Part shown: positions 63,730 to 64,000 of the stretch, piece after piece
Layout: each line of letters opens with the position of its first letter
Position numbering within the stretch: the first letter of the stretch is position 1
Assembly (NCBI GenBank): GCA_000985875.1
Contig: CCRI01000001.1
Location: forward strand, 620,001 to 684,000
DNA from: Neorhizobium galegae bv. officinalis
Lineage (GTDB): Bacteria; Pseudomonadota; Alphaproteobacteria; Rhizobiales; Rhizobiaceae
Length of the DNA: 64,000 nucleotides
Direction: 5' to 3'
Translations under genes and position numbers: made by a program
Notes under the pieces: model-generated
Database searches by the model: none
Told to the model about the DNA's origin: nothing
The model's input: the letters and a program-made list of their open reading frames with translations, nothing else

Positions 63730-64000
63730 ATGGGCGACCTGACCATTGGCGATATCGCACCGGACTTCGAACTGCCGCGCGATGGCGTCGGCACGGTTTC
63801 TCTCAAGACGTTTTCGGGAAAACCCGTCGTCCTCTACTTCTATCCGAAGGACGACACGGAGGCCTGCACCAAGGAGGCAATCTCGTTTACCGGCCTCTTG
63901 CCGGAATTCGAAAAGGCGGGCGCGCCGGTCATCGGCGTCTCGCCTGACAGCGTCAAGAAGCATGACAAGTTCGCCAAGAAGCATGGCCTTTCGGTCATCC
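63730..64000 (+). CDS. bcp: Bcp-type thiol peroxidase (partial, runs off the end)
   Basis: The first 90 residues are present, starting at an ATG with AAAGGAA. A thioredoxin-like fold with KPVVLYFYPKDDTEACTKEA. The peroxidatic Cys is C46; the second Cys found five residues later in E. coli Bcp's CTVQAC-type motif is replaced (CTKEA), so within the visible part this is a 1-Cys arrangement. Reduces hydroperoxides using thioredoxin. Divergent from the AsmA-like gene. Confidence 0.9.
   Translation, partial: MGDLTIGDIAPDFELPRDGVGTVSLKTFSGKPVVLYFYPKDDTEACTKEAISFTGLLPEFEKAGAPVIGVSPDSVKKHDKFAKKHGLSVI

Overview
The window looks like a chromosomal segment of an alphaproteobacterium of the order Rhizobiales, most likely Rhizobiaceae (Rhizobium/Agrobacterium/Sinorhizobium type). 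The DNA is GC-rich with strongly biased codon use. It carries phosphatidylcholine synthase (pcs), a suf cluster in the order desulfurase-B-C-D-S-DUF59-A, a BA14K-like protein, two candidate EcfG promoters and a CASTOR/POLLUX-type channel. No rRNA, CRISPR array, prophage or insertion sequence with a recognisable transposase was seen. The window opens inside secDF and ends inside a Bcp-type peroxiredoxin gene.

Layout. 0-5.6 kb: secDF tail, YqaA-like protein, TetR/lipid methyltransferase pair, amino-acid permease, HAD phosphatase, glycine-zipper small ORF and an SDR sugar dehydrogenase. 5.6-12 kb: a MexEF-like RND efflux operon led by an esterase-like protein that has lost its catalytic Ser and His, with a divergent LysR regulator. 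12-15.5 kb: MFS transporter, formamidase-type amidase, a protein with two BA14K-like repeats and tRNA-Lys(CTT). 15.7-22.4 kb: a run of six minus-strand genes (binding protein, permease, ATPase, EEP-family phosphatase/nuclease, Nudix, PhzF-like) headed by a near-consensus PHO box. 22.6-31 kb: CASTOR/POLLUX-like channel, aminotransferase, VapBC toxin-antitoxin, ilvC, TetR, DUF4087 protein, and an AraC regulator beside a zinc alcohol dehydrogenase. 31-40 kb: BMP-type (nucleoside-like) ABC transporter, pcs, UbiH-like monooxygenase, AEC carrier, CcdA and tRNA-Lys(TTT). 40-45 kb: a stretch of about 940 bp with no gene, DegP protease, and several small envelope or stress proteins, two of them behind EcfG-type promoters. 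45-49 kb: MacAB-like exporter and a GntR regulator. 49-56.5 kb: the suf operon, split between sufB and sufC by a GIY-YIG gene bracketed by 29-bp inverted repeats. 56.7-64 kb: alpha/beta hydrolase, diguanylate cyclase, tyrS, a large AsmA-like protein and bcp.

The most interesting points are: (i) the compact 426-bp inverted-repeat/GIY-YIG unit inside the suf operon, which looks like a small mobile or self-spreading element; (ii) the PHO box that links an iron-type (AfuA/FbpA-like) ABC importer to a phosphate-starvation operon with phosphoester-processing enzymes, together with an attenuator-like hairpin inside the start of its permease gene; (iii) the esterase-fold pseudoenzyme in the efflux operon; and (iv) a set of well-formed operators (TetR, GntR, LysR, AraC, and one upstream of vapBC) that make testable regulatory predictions. 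All calls come from reading the sequence; no database search was run.
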